Positions 27,244 to 35,443 of a DNA stretch of 64,000 nucleotides are shown piece by piece; the first letter of the stretch is position 1, and each line of letters begins with the position of its first letter. The position numbers were made by a program, and so were the translations under genes. This stretch comes from Bacteroidales bacterium (GTDB taxonomy: Bacteria > Bacteroidota > Bacteroidia > Bacteroidales > F082). The notes below the pieces were generated by a model that was given only the letters and a program-made list of their open reading frames with translations, was not told where the DNA came from and ran no database searches. The stretch covers positions 51,856-115,855 of the forward strand of contig JAUXMV010000090.1 of NCBI GenBank assembly GCA_030683155.1, given 5' to 3'.

Positions 27244-27316
27244 TTGATGCTTCAGCTGCTTTTTCGTGTAACCTTGAAATGAAATCATTTCCGGCCCTTT
27301 TACACAGAGTTTCTTT

Positions 27317-27390
27317 AATGCCGAAAGGAGAAATGTAATAGTCCAATTATCGCTCACTCAATTGGCCCAACATTTCTATCCATCGGCATT
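27317..27390. repeat. 74-bp imperfect palindrome in the 27.2-27.6 kb intergenic region
   Basis: AATGCCGA...GAGAAATGT (27317-27336) pairs with ACATTTCT...TCGGCATT (27370-27390), and CCAATT (27343-27348) with AATTGG (27360-27365) inside it. The result is a three-block interrupted hairpin with an 11-base loop. No T-run follows on either strand, so it is not an obvious terminator. The rest of the 432-bp gap (27180-27611) shows only the promoter above and AT-rich sequence. Confidence 0.55.
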
Positions 27391-27611
27391 ATACCATTAC
27401 AGCTTTTGGATTCATTTATAATTCACTTTGGTATAATTTCGTCATGATTATCATCAATCTTACATTTGTTAAGTAATTGTTTTACTGATGTTAATAAATA
27501 ATTAAAAATATTTTCAATATTTATCGAAATTATATGTTTTATCAGTTCAAATAAATTACTTTTGAAAAGTCAATCACTATTTGGTTGATTAACGTTCTAA
27601 AACATGCTGTC

Positions 27612-27743
27612 ATGATCGCTTTATTGATTTTAGTGTCCTTTTCAATAATAGGTATTATCGCGGTTGTAAGCGCAATAAGAACCGCTCCTTGGGCAAAGGA
27701 GAACGAAGACAGCAAATATGACGAGCAAATTTATCGCAATTGA
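27612..27743 (+). CDS. 43-residue single-helix membrane protein
   Basis: Open frame from ATG 27612 to TGA 27743. One strongly hydrophobic helix (about residues 2-20, MIALLILVSF onward) is followed by a short hydrophilic tail rich in acidic residues, ENEDSKYDEQ. The general build resembles small respiratory accessory proteins such as CcoS, but there is no oxidase gene nearby and the match is only architectural. A strong terminator begins 24 bases after the stop, which supports a real short transcript. Confidence 0.5.
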   Translation: MIALLILVSFSIIGIIAVVSAIRTAPWAKENEDSKYDEQIYRN

Positions 27744-27766
27744 AAAGGATGCAAGGAAGAAGGAAG

Positions 27767-27803
27767 AATGACTGACTTAGAAATTGAGTCAGTCATTTTT
27801 TTT
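27767..27803 (+). terminator. Rho-independent terminator after the 43-residue membrane protein gene
   Basis: AATGACTGACTT pairs with GAGTCAGTCATT (one mismatch) over a short loop and is followed by eight Ts. Confidence 0.82.
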
Positions 27804-27844
27804 ATACTCTTCCTTAGTCTTGCAATTTCAGGTCTAAAACATTG

Positions 27845-27852
27845 TACTTTTG
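27845..27852 (+). promoter_or_regulatory. -7 box placed for a near-leaderless rRNA methyltransferase transcript
   Basis: TACTTTTG matches TAnnTTTG only five bases before the ATG at 27857, with CTTG about 22 bases further upstream. If used, transcription would start at or within a few bases of the start codon. Confidence 0.45.
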
Positions 27853-27856
27853 CTCT

Positions 27857-29053
27857 ATGTCAAATAACGGAAAATACCCAATTGTAAGTCTGAAGAAAGG
27901 CAAAGATGAAGCAGTAAAGCGTTTCCATCCATGGATTTTTTCAGGCGCAATTCATAAGCAGCCGAAAGGATTAAGTGCCGGCGATCTGGTTTATGTAAGC
28001 GATTATCTTGAGCAGGTTTTAGGCATCGCATTTTTCGAAGCCGGAAATATTGCACTTAAGATGCTAAGCTTTACTTCAGAAGTGGTTGATCATAGTTTTT
28101 GGGTTAAAAAAATTTCAGATGCGTTAAAACTTCGGGAGCAGCTGGGCTTTTTAAACAGCCTATCAACCACCGCCTGGCGCCTTGTGCATTCCGAAGGTGA
28201 TGGCTTGCCCGGTCTAATTGTGGATATTTATGGCACGACAGCTGTTTTTCAGGCACAGTCTGCCGGCATGTATCTGCATCGAAATGCTATTGCAAAAGCA
28301 ATCGTTGAAGTGATGCAAGGCCAGATAAAGGCTGTTTATGACAAAAGTGCAGAAGCGCTTGAGCGGATGGATAAAACTACCGGATTGAACGAATACCTCA
28401 TTGGTGAGGCAGGCGAGAATATCATTTTGGAGAATGGATTGTCTTTTTTCGTTGACTGGGAAAAGGGTCAGAAAACAGGCTTTTTCCTTGATCAGCGTGA
28501 TGCGCGATCCATGTTAAGGAATTATTCGGCCGGAAGAAAAGTGTTGAATACATTTAGCTATAGCGGCGGGTTTTCTGTCGCAGCACTAAAGGGAAATGCT
28601 AAACTTGTTGTTTCTGTTGACAGCTCAAAAAAAGCAATTGAACTATGTGACAGAAATATCCAACTTAATGAATTTGAGACAAGACATCAGTCAATTTGTG
28701 CTGAAACAAAAAAATATCTCGAAATCATGAATCCCGGCGATTTCGATTTGATTGTACTTGATCCCCCAGCCTTTGCCAAAAACCACCACAACCGTCATAA
28801 AGGCTTGCAAGGATATAAATACATAAATTTTGAAGCAATAAGAAAAATAGCTCCGGGAGGATTATTGTTTACCTTCAGTTGTTCTCAGGCAGTTGACCGT
28901 CAGTCTTTTCAAAGTATTGTTATGGCAGCAGCGATAGAATCCGGCCGTTCAGTCCAGTTGCTTCATCACCTTTCACAACCACCTGATCATCCGGTAATTA
29001 TTTATCATCCTGAAGGTGCTTATCTCAAAGGTTTGGTTTTGAGAGTAGGGTAG
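27857..29053 (+). CDS. Class I rRNA methyltransferase (RlmI-like, 23S rRNA cytosine-C5)
   Basis: A 398-residue SAM-dependent methyltransferase of the RlmI/YccW group. The N-terminal PUA RNA-binding domain covers VSLKKGKDEAVKRFHPWIFSGA onward. A middle EEHEA-type domain follows, then the Rossmann methyltransferase with GQKTGFFLDQRDAR near residue 205, VLNTFSYSGGFSVAA, and the catalytic VLDPPAFAK near 297. A late FSCSQ supplies the catalytic cysteine, as in RlmI. E. coli RlmI makes m5C1962; the exact target here is inferred. I use the ATG at 27857; a TTG lies five codons upstream. Confidence 0.88.
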   Translation: MSNNGKYPIVSLKKGKDEAVKRFHPWIFSGAIHKQPKGLSAGDLVYVSDYLEQVLGIAFFEAGNIALKMLSFTSEVVDHSFWVKKISDALKLREQLGFLNSLSTTAWRLVHSEGDGLPGLIVDIYGTTAVFQAQSAGMYLHRNAIAKAIVEVMQGQIKAVYDKSAEALERMDKTTGLNEYLIGEAGENIILENGLSFFVDWEKGQKTGFFLDQRDARSMLRNYSAGRKVLNTFSYSGGFSVAALKGNAKLVVSVDSSKKAIELCDRNIQLNEFETRHQSICAETKKYLEIMNPGDFDLIVLDPPAFAKNHHNRHKGLQGYKYINFEAIRKIAPGGLLFTFSCSQAVDRQSFQSIVMAAAIESGRSVQLLHHLSQPPDHPVIIYHPEGAYLKGLVLRVG

Positions 29054-29121
29054 AAGCAGGGAAAATTAAGCGCAGAATAAACGCAAATGATAATAGTGAT
29101 TCAGCTTCGAAAGGCTTTTCC

Positions 29122-29616
29122 TTATGTCGGTTTGAGAATTTTATCTATGATCGCTGAAGTGGAATAGCCTTGAACAAGTTCAATGGTTTCAATAATGCCG
29201 CCTTTTGCAGTAACTATGTCATAACCGACAATATCCTCTGCTTTGTAATCTTTGCCTTTTACAAGGACGTCAGGCTGAACAAGCGATATTAAATTGTAGG
29301 GTGTGGGCTCATCAAAAAGCACGACAGCACTCACAAAATGCAGCGAGGCAATAAGCATTGCACGACCTTTTTCGTCGTTTAGAGGTCGCAAGGGACCTTT
29401 AATCCGACTTACTGAGGCATCGGTATTGACACCGACAATGAGAATATCTCCCAGGTCTGCAGCTTTGCTCAAATAATCCAGATGACCAAGATGCAGAATG
29501 TCGAAACAGCCATTGGTAAAAACAATTTTTTTGTTCTGAAATTTCCAGACAGCTAAAATCGCTTCCAGGCTTTCAAAAGTAAAAATGCGCTTTTGAATAA
29601 CATCAAGTTTTTTCAT
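29122..29616 (-). CDS. rfaE2: D-glycero-beta-D-manno-heptose 1-phosphate adenylyltransferase
   Basis: Adenylyltransferase forming ADP-heptose for the LPS core, equal to the C-terminal half of E. coli HldE, here as a stand-alone protein. The 164-residue protein has the nucleotidyltransferase motif FTNGCFDILHLGH near residues 34-46 and ISLVQPDVLVKGKDY near 115-129. The longest frame starts 28 codons upstream at 29700 inside the neighbour; the ATG at 29616 gives the normal length. It overlaps the flippase-like gene by 14 bases, so they are translated together. Confidence 0.93.
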   Translation of the reverse strand: MKKLDVIQKRIFTFESLEAILAVWKFQNKKIVFTNGCFDILHLGHLDYLSKAADLGDILIVGVNTDASVSRIKGPLRPLNDEKGRAMLIASLHFVSAVVLFDEPTPYNLISLVQPDVLVKGKDYKAEDIVGYDIVTAKGGIIETIELVQGYSTSAIIDKILKPT

Positions 29617-30622
29617 TTCTTGGAGGTTTATGGTCAAGAAAAAACAGGACGAGGTAACCGAATGCACCCGCCAGAACATTAAGCAAGGTTTGCGCAGCAT
29701 GGGTTATAACTGCAAAGCTGCCGGCTGCATTTCCCGAAATGGCGTAAAGCTCGGTCAGCACTGCCTTGGCAATAAAATGGTAAGCGCCAATGCCGCCGGG
29801 AACAGGCGCTACGATACCCAAACTTCCTATAGCGAGCAGAGTGACACCTGCCATAAAATCAAGTCCGCTTGTTTCGGGCAGCATGAAAAACGGGACATAC
29901 ATCATCAAAATGTAAAATGCCCAAATAAAAAATGTATAGAGTAAAAACAGTCCTTTTTGCTTCATTCGGTCGATCGTCCTTACTCCTTGTGCAAGTCCCA
30001 CAGCCAGATCGTGAAACTTTTTATAGCCTGGCAAATGATTTAGTTTTTTGCGGTACTTAAAATATCCAAAGATTAATCCCGCAAAAATTGAAACCATAAC
30101 AACAGAAAGAATAATTAAAACCGGCAAATTAGAAATCACGCTTTCAGTGAAAGGCTTTGTCATTCGCAACACAAATTCACCGAGCAATGACCACTGTGTA
30201 AGCACAACTGCAAAAAGCAACAGCACCAATACTAAAAGATCAAAGAGCCGTTCTGAGATTACTGTTCCAAACAAAGCGTTGAATGGGATTTTTTCTTTTC
30301 GGGCAAGTACACCGCACCGCATAAATTCGCCCATGCGTGGAACGGCTGTGTTTGCCATATAGCCCACCATCAAAGCGTAAAAAGTGGTTGAAAAGCGCGT
30401 TTTGTAACCCATGCTGTTGATGAGAAGATTCCAGCGCAATGACCTGAAAAAATGGGAGATAAGCACCAATACCAAAGCCAGTGCTACCCAATAGTAATTG
30501 GCTTCACGTATTTCATACCAAACCTCAGTCAAATCAAGTTTTCTGAAACTTAACCAAAAAAGAAAAACTCCCAGAGACAGGAATCCGAGATACTTCAGGA
30601 TATTAACAACCAGTTTTTTCAA
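29603..30622 (-). CDS. LPG-synthase-type membrane protein (UPF0104/YbhN family)
   Basis: A 339-residue inner-membrane protein with about eight helices of the lysylphosphatidylglycerol synthase transmembrane (flippase-like) family. It has [10 protein letters not shown] near residue 60, [23 protein letters not shown] sequence near 87-105, and [12 protein letters not shown] near 272. Such proteins lack the synthase domain and may move lipid intermediates. The start is a TTG that overlaps the panD stop codon as TTGA, so translation is probably coupled to panD. No ATG gives a plausible alternative. Confidence 0.85.
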   Translation of the reverse strand: MKKLVVNILKYLGFLSLGVFLFWLSFRKLDLTEVWYEIREANYYWVALALVLVLISHFFRSLRWNLLINSMGYKTRFSTTFYALMVGYMANTAVPRMGEFMRCGVLARKEKIPFNALFGTVISERLFDLLVLVLLLFAVVLTQWSLLGEFVLRMTKPFTESVISNLPVLIILSVVMVSIFAGLIFGYFKYRKKLNHLPGYKKFHDLAVGLAQGVRTIDRMKQKGLFLLYTFFIWAFYILMMYVPFFMLPETSGLDFMAGVTLLAIGSLGIVAPVPGGIGAYHFIAKAVLTELYAISGNAAGSFAVITHAAQTLLNVLAGAFGYLVLFFLDHKPPRNEKT

Positions 30623-30975
30623 GGTCTGGTGTTGATTTTGTTGTTGCTGTCAGGAAAAATGATAGCGGGTTTAAAGGTCTTTGCAACCTCAAAATCCATA
30701 CTGGCATAGGATACAATGATAATATAATCGCCTACAGCCACTTTGCGGGCAGCAGCACCATTAAGAGAAATCACACCACTGCCACGTTCACCTTTAATAA
30801 CGTAAGTATCCAGCCTTTCGCCATTATTGATATTATAAATATTTACACGCTCATTTTCGATGAGGTTCGCTGCATCCATCAAGTCCTGATCAATTGCAAT
30901 ACTTCCAATGTAATGCAGATCGGCCTGTGTGATAGTGGCTCGGTGTATTTTGGATTTCAGAACTTCGATATTCAT
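30619..30975 (-). CDS. panD: Aspartate 1-decarboxylase
   Basis: Makes beta-alanine from aspartate for pantothenate and coenzyme A. The 118-residue proenzyme contains the self-cleavage site Gly24-Ser25 (YIGS), which yields the pyruvoyl cofactor. [18 protein letters not shown] near residues 70-87 is also diagnostic. Length is normal. It lies 46 bases downstream of panC and overlaps the next gene by four bases. Confidence 0.96.
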   Translation of the reverse strand: MNIEVLKSKIHRATITQADLHYIGSIAIDQDLMDAANLIENERVNIYNINNGERLDTYVIKGERGSGVISLNGAAARKVAVGDYIIIVSYASMDFEVAKTFKPAIIFPDSNNKINTRP

Positions 30976-31021
30976 TTTTTAGCTTTTTGAATCTCAGCGG
31001 TTAATTCAGGGCGCAAAATTA

Positions 31022-31864
31022 TTAAAATATTCTCACATTGTCGATCAATCGCACTTTGCCCAGAAACAAAGCCACAAAAAGGATAGCTCCGGAAGCATCA
31101 TTCCAGTGCTGAAAGGGTTGTAATTGCTGGTCTTCCGCAATTTCTACGTAATCAATGTTAAAATCTTCAACCGCATCTAATTCTTCACGTGTCCAACGAC
31201 GCAGCTCTTCCGGACTGAGTACATTGCGTAATTTTTTCGCTTTTTGTAACGTCTGAAATATTTTTGGAGCCAATTGTCTTTCATGCGCTGTGAGTCTGAC
31301 ATTTCTCGAACTCATCGCCAATCCGTCGTTTTCGCGGACAATGCTGCATGGGATAATTTTTACAGACATCTCAAACATTTTCACAAGTTGTTGTATCACT
31401 GCCAGTTGCTGAAAATCTTTTTCTCCAAAATAAGCTGTTGTGGGTTCAACGATTTCGAATAATTTTCTGACCACTATTGCTACGCCATTGAAATGACCTG
31501 GTCGGAAAGCTGCTTCCATCACTTCGCTTAGTAATCCAAAATCATACTCACTCTTATACGGCTCAGGATACATTTCATCGACATCAGGAGCAAAAAGGTA
31601 TTGACAACCAATGTCTTCCAATATTTTACTGTCTTCTTCAAGTACACGCGGGTATTTTTCAAGATCCTCTTTGTTGTTAAATTGAATGGGGTTAACAAAA
31701 ATACTTACCACAAGGCAGTCATTTTCCCTTAAGGCCCTTCGCATCAGCTCAAGGTGGCCTTCGTGCAATGCACCCATTGTTGGGACAAACCCAATGGTGT
31801 TTCCTGCAGCGCGCTCTGCTGATAAGGCTTCACGCAATCCTTTAATGGTTTTGAATGTCTGCAT
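31022..31864 (-). CDS. panC: Pantothenate synthetase
   Basis: Joins pantoate and beta-alanine with ATP to form pantothenate. The 280-residue protein shows FVPTMGALHEGHLELM near residues 26-41, FVNPIQF near 56, YFGEKDFQQL near 145 and MSSRN near 183, the normal active-site blocks. It is the first gene of the panC-panD-flippase-rfaE2 run. panB is not in the window. Confidence 0.96.
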   Translation of the reverse strand: MQTFKTIKGLREALSAERAAGNTIGFVPTMGALHEGHLELMRRALRENDCLVVSIFVNPIQFNNKEDLEKYPRVLEEDSKILEDIGCQYLFAPDVDEMYPEPYKSEYDFGLLSEVMEAAFRPGHFNGVAIVVRKLFEIVEPTTAYFGEKDFQQLAVIQQLVKMFEMSVKIIPCSIVRENDGLAMSSRNVRLTAHERQLAPKIFQTLQKAKKLRNVLSPEELRRWTREELDAVEDFNIDYVEIAEDQQLQPFQHWNDASGAILFVALFLGKVRLIDNVRIF

Positions 31865-31905
31865 AGGTGTTGATAAACAATAACACAGCTTAAAAAGAAA
31901 TCATT

Positions 31906-32427
31906 TTAGTCTTTTGAAACGGAAACAATTTTTAAGAAGTCTTCTTCCAAAGTTTCAACCGGGCTTTCGATAATTCTTCCAATCTCCTTTTCATCCCGAT
32001 AAAAAATAAAAGTTGGAACGCGTGATATTTTAAATACTTCTACATCAATCTCACGTGCTTTTTTATCGAAATCAACGCCAATCATCAACAGATTGTCTTC
32101 GTCGAAACCGATTTGATCGAGAACTTTCAAAAATGCCGGAACCTGTTGTTTGCTGTCACCACACCAACTAGCCAGAACAATGGTAACATTGACATCCTGA
32201 ACCATTGTTTTCAGGCTTTCGATGATTTCGTTTTTTGACACATAACTTTCGTAAAAGTCAGCATAATTCACGCCCATTTCTCCGGTTTGAAGCCCATCCC
32301 GATCAAGAATATCAATAAGTACCTCACGATTTCTTACAGGGTCAGTGATGACGTTATTTATGTTTTGGCTAATGCTATTTGTTGATATCATGAAAAGAAT
32401 AAAGAAAATTAAATAGTTTTTGTTCAT
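31906..32427 (-). CDS. Exported thioredoxin-fold protein with a single-cysteine active site
   Basis: A 173-residue protein with an N-terminal signal peptide (to about residue 20, NSISQ) and a thioredoxin fold. At the active site it has WCGDS instead of WCxxC, so only one cysteine remains. The cis-proline is present in SRVPTFIFYRD near residue 137. With one cysteine it could act in monothiol chemistry or as a binding protein rather than a dithiol oxidoreductase. It is divergent from the SDR gene. Confidence 0.75.
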   Translation of the reverse strand: MNKNYLIFFILFMISTNSISQNINNVITDPVRNREVLIDILDRDGLQTGEMGVNYADFYESYVSKNEIIESLKTMVQDVNVTIVLASWCGDSKQQVPAFLKVLDQIGFDEDNLLMIGVDFDKKAREIDVEVFKISRVPTFIFYRDEKEIGRIIESPVETLEEDFLKIVSVSKD

Positions 32428-32504
32428 TTTCGATCTGTTTTTGAAGTATTTTTCGGAGCTGAAACTATTCAGAATTCCGTTGCAAATTTAATTGAAACTT
32501 TTGT

Positions 32505-33317
32505 ATGAGCGATTTTAAAAATAAGAAAGCGCTAATTACCGGCGGAGCTTCCGGAATCGGGCTGCTGATGGGCAAAAAGGCCCTTCAAAATGGTGCCGGC
32601 GAACTGATTATCTGGGATATAAACCAACAGCTTATGGTTAAAGAAATCAATAATCTGGTTGCTGACGGTTATAAAGTGTCTGGTCAGAAAGTTGATGTTT
32701 CAGATGGCCAATCTGTTAATGAAGCTGCCACAACGCTCATTCATGAAGGTAAAGTGCCTGACATCTTGATTTTGAATGCCGGAATAGTTTCAGGAAAATA
32801 TTTTCATGAGCACCTTAATGGTGAAATTGAAAAAACTATCGGTGTGAATGTTTTGGGATGCATGTTGGTTACGAGGGCTTTTTTGACGGAAATGATTTCG
32901 CGCAAATCGGGTCATATCGTCACGATTGCCTCTGCTGCGGGCATGTTAAGCAATCCAAAGATGGCTGTTTATGCAGCGAGCAAATGGGCTGCCCTTGGTT
33001 GGTCAGAAAGTCTGCGTTTGGAAATGGAGCTGCTTAAAACAGGAATTCATGTCACAACTGTGACGCCATCTTACATCGATACTGGTATGTTTGATGGGGT
33101 CAGGACAAATTTCTTGTTTCCAACCCAGAATCCGGAAAAAGCTGTTTCAAAAATCATACAAGGTATCCGAAAAAACAAAATTTTTGTAAGAATGCCTTTT
33201 ATGGTTTATTCTATTCCTTTTTTTAAAGGCATCCTTCCGACAAAATGGTTTGATTTGATCGTTGGAAAAGTTTTAGGAGTTTATAAAAGCATGAATAATT
33301 TCAAGGGTAGAACATAA
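32505..33317 (+). CDS. Short-chain dehydrogenase/reductase
   Basis: A 270-residue NAD(P)-dependent oxidoreductase with the Rossmann motif TGGASGIG near residue 12, LNAGIVSGK near 90, catalytic Ser in IASAAGML near 142, and YAASKWA with the YxxxK pair near 155. The C-terminal part is hydrophobic and resembles membrane-associated SDRs of the 17-beta-HSD11/retinol-dehydrogenase type. The substrate is unknown. Its ATG directly follows the promoter-like sequence AACTTTTGT. Confidence 0.86.
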   Translation: MSDFKNKKALITGGASGIGLLMGKKALQNGAGELIIWDINQQLMVKEINNLVADGYKVSGQKVDVSDGQSVNEAATTLIHEGKVPDILILNAGIVSGKYFHEHLNGEIEKTIGVNVLGCMLVTRAFLTEMISRKSGHIVTIASAAGMLSNPKMAVYAASKWAALGWSESLRLEMELLKTGIHVTTVTPSYIDTGMFDGVRTNFLFPTQNPEKAVSKIIQGIRKNKIFVRMPFMVYSIPFFKGILPTKWFDLIVGKVLGVYKSMNNFKGRT

Positions 33318-33337
33318 AAACCTTTCATTCATAAAAG

Positions 33338-33363
33338 CAAGCAGTGCTTTATTAAAGTTTTTT
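33338..33363 (+). terminator. Possible terminator after the SDR gene
   Basis: AAAGCA and TGCTTT flank a short loop just before a T-run that overlaps the end of the convergent zinc-ribbon gene. The stem is only six base pairs. Confidence 0.35.
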
Positions 33364-33571
33364 AGCCAACAAAAAAGTCAAATACATTGCTGATCTTTTT
33401 CATCTCAGTCTTGTAGAATTCTGTATACGTGCATTGCTGACAAGTCACAGTCGTGTATTTGCGGTTTTGTATGTTAAAGATTTTGTTCCAGAAAGTGCCG
33501 GCAACATATATTTCACCGGTATCACAGCGGTTGTGTCTGCATTTTGGACAAGTATATTTCATGTTTTTCAT
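33362..33571 (-). CDS. Small zinc-ribbon protein
   Basis: A 69-residue protein with two cysteine pairs, CPKC near residue 8 and CQQC near 45, forming a zinc ribbon with the block HNRCDTGEIYVAG between them. Similar short proteins are annotated only as nucleic-acid-binding Zn ribbons. An ATG four codons in (33562) is an equally good start. Function unknown. Confidence 0.65.
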   Translation of the reverse strand: MKNMKYTCPKCRHNRCDTGEIYVAGTFWNKIFNIQNRKYTTVTCQQCTYTEFYKTEMKKISNVFDFFVG

Positions 33572-33783
33572 TGATTCGAAATTTTTTAGTGATTATGATA
33601 AAAAGTAAAACACCAGAAGAATAAGAGGGATTAGGATGTTGATGTTTCACAACTATCCCAACCCCGAAAATTTAGAAAACTGAATTAACGATTCATTCTG
33701 TTTATTCATTATTCTGTAGCTCAAAAATATGCGCAAAATATTGTTGCCCGATGATTCTGAAGATGCATTTATCTGCCGGATTC

Positions 33784-33969
33784 TTAAGTGTTTCCAGAGT
33801 CATCATCTTTGGTTTTTCCTTTTTTTAATCTTCCTGCTTTACGCAAAGCCTGATCGATTATCCACTCCAGCTGTCCGTTGGTGCTGCGAAAATCGTCGGC
33901 AGCCCATTTCTCGATAGCAGCGAGCTTATCGGAATCAATTCTTAACGCAAATGCTTTTTTACTACCCAT
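33784..33969 (-). CDS. Ribbon-helix-helix (Arc-type) protein
   Basis: A 61-residue protein beginning MGSKKAFALRIDSDKLAAIEKWA, which fits the ribbon-helix-helix DNA-binding fold, followed by a lysine/aspartate-rich tail. I start at the ATG at 33969; the longer frame (to 34035) overlaps the SPFH gene and has no support. It lies seven bases after the SPFH stop, so the two are cotranscribed. A small RHH protein after an SPFH gene is a recurring arrangement, and its role is unknown. Confidence 0.72.
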   Translation of the reverse strand: MGSKKAFALRIDSDKLAAIEKWAADDFRSTNGQLEWIIDQALRKAGRLKKGKTKDDDSGNT

Positions 33970-33976
33970 CGGAAAA

Positions 33977-34822
33977 TTAGTATAAGGAACCAGTGTTAAG
34001 CACCGGCGTTGCTTCTTTGTCACCGCAAAGAACAACCATCAGGTTACTGACCATAACGGCCTTTTTCTCTTCATCCAACTCAACAATTTTCTTTGCTGAA
34101 AGTTGTTCAAGTGCCATATCAACCATGCCAACAGCACCTTCAACAATTTTAAATCGTGCTGAAACGATGGCCGTTGCCTGCTGACGCTTCAACATCGCCT
34201 GAGCAATTTCCTGTGCATAGGCAATGTAGTTGATGCGAGCCTCAATCACTTCAACACCTGCCATGTGAAGTCGCTCTGTGATTTCAATCTCCAACTGATT
34301 GTTCACTTCTTCTCCACCTGCACGCAGGGTGATTTCAGCTTGCTCATCATCGAAGTTGTCGTAGGGATACAATCCCGCAAGTTTGCGCAAGGCTGCTTCA
34401 CTTTGCACAACCACAAAATTCTCGTAATCATCCACGGCAAAGGCAGCTTTGAAGGTTTCTGATACTTTCCAGACGAGCACGAGACCAATCATAATCGGGT
34501 TACCGATTTTGTCATTCACTTTGATGGCTTCTCCGTCAAAATTTCTTGCACGCAAGGAAATTTTGCGTTTTACAAAAAATGGATTGACCCAGAAAAATCC
34601 GTTGGTTTTAATGGTGCCGCTGTATTTGCCAAAAAGCACCAACACGCACGATTGGTTTGGATTTACTACGGTGAAACCGATAGCAAGAAATACTCCCAAC
34701 AACAGTGAGATTAAAAACCATGCGTTTTGAAACATTATGCCGGCCGCAGCGCTTCCGGCAATTAGGACGATTACAATAGCCAGATAAAGATATCCGGACG
34801 AAGGAAGTGATTGTTTTTCCAT
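33977..34822 (-). CDS. SPFH/Band 7 (prohibitin-like) membrane protein
   Basis: A 281-residue protein with two closely spaced N-terminal hydrophobic stretches (about residues 12-50), then the SPFH domain beginning VNPNQSCVLVLFGKYSGTIK. It has the family RIHYIAYAQEIAQAML-like helix near residue 198. SPFH proteins build membrane scaffolds around proteases or lipid domains. Clear promoter elements lie upstream. It heads a two-gene unit with the ribbon-helix-helix protein. Confidence 0.88.
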   Translation of the reverse strand: MEKQSLPSSGYLYLAIVIVLIAGSAAAGIMFQNAWFLISLLLGVFLAIGFTVVNPNQSCVLVLFGKYSGTIKTNGFFWVNPFFVKRKISLRARNFDGEAIKVNDKIGNPIMIGLVLVWKVSETFKAAFAVDDYENFVVVQSEAALRKLAGLYPYDNFDDEQAEITLRAGGEEVNNQLEIEITERLHMAGVEVIEARINYIAYAQEIAQAMLKRQQATAIVSARFKIVEGAVGMVDMALEQLSAKKIVELDEEKKAVMVSNLMVVLCGDKEATPVLNTGSLY

Positions 34823-34848
34823 AGCATTGTGATATTAAAATGATATCG

Positions 34849-34879
34849 CAAAAGTAAATTGTTTTTTAACGCTTGTCAA
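34849..34879 (-). promoter_or_regulatory. Promoter of the SPFH operon
   Basis: Minus-strand TTG (34877-34879) and TACTTTTG (34849-34856) are separated by 20 bases, an excellent Bacteroidetes -33/-7 pair, with the -7 box about 27 bases upstream of the ATG at 34822. Confidence 0.6.
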
Positions 34880-34981
34880 GTTATTTTTGATATTTTTTTT
34901 TAAAATTCTTAATTTCAGCTGTTCATAACTGAATATTTTATTTGAATGAATTGATAAACAGGTTGATGTAAAGTTTGTAGA

Positions 34982-35036
34982 AAGCCTCTGTCTTAAAAAT
35001 ACAGTACTTGAACTTTTAAGTTTTAGGACAAGGCTT
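34982..35036. repeat. 55-bp imperfect palindrome in the 34.8-35.4 kb gap
   Basis: Left arm 34982-34998 (AAGCCTCTGTCTTAAAA) pairs with 35021-35036 (TTTTAGGACAAGGCTT) with one mismatch and one bulge, over a 22-base loop. There is no adjacent T-run. It lies in the 587-bp stretch between the SPFH promoter and the Crp/Fnr gene stop (34857-35443), where I found no convincing gene. Confidence 0.5.
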
Positions 35037-35443
35037 GCAAAAGAGGAATCTTTTGGAAAAAGATACAGTATCCCAGCAGGCTGAGAAATTGTCAGGCGTA
35101 ATGCATTTGTTGGTTACTGCCACTTTTTAGACGTTTATTTGATTTTTTTCTGGCACTGATTCCTTTTAAAGATAGTGTAATTGACTTACAAACAATATTA
35201 TATGTGATTATCAGCAAACCCCGATAAGGAAGGTTGTATGATTCCTGATGGTGTGGATATGAAAAATTCTTTTGAGAAAATCTGTAGTGCTCAAGTCCGA
35301 ATCCAAAATGACGCAACCTTTTGATAGACAATTATTTTTGTCTGATTTGCTGCGAAATGAGGTAAATGAGAATGAAAAAATTCTGACTTGAGTTATGACT
35401 TGAATTTCGTCATTAGAGCGAGAAATTGGGTTGAACTAAAATA

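Noticed and set aside
27110..27346. 78-codon minus-strand frame overlapping the start of the receiver/PEP-synthase-like gene
   Set aside because: It overlaps a well-supported gene and its promoter, and the peptide looks random.
35092..35331. 79-codon frame on the minus strand in the SPFH-Crp gap
   Set aside because: Composition is unlike neighbouring proteins, no recognisable motif, and no promoter or conserved start. Likely chance in a long spacer.
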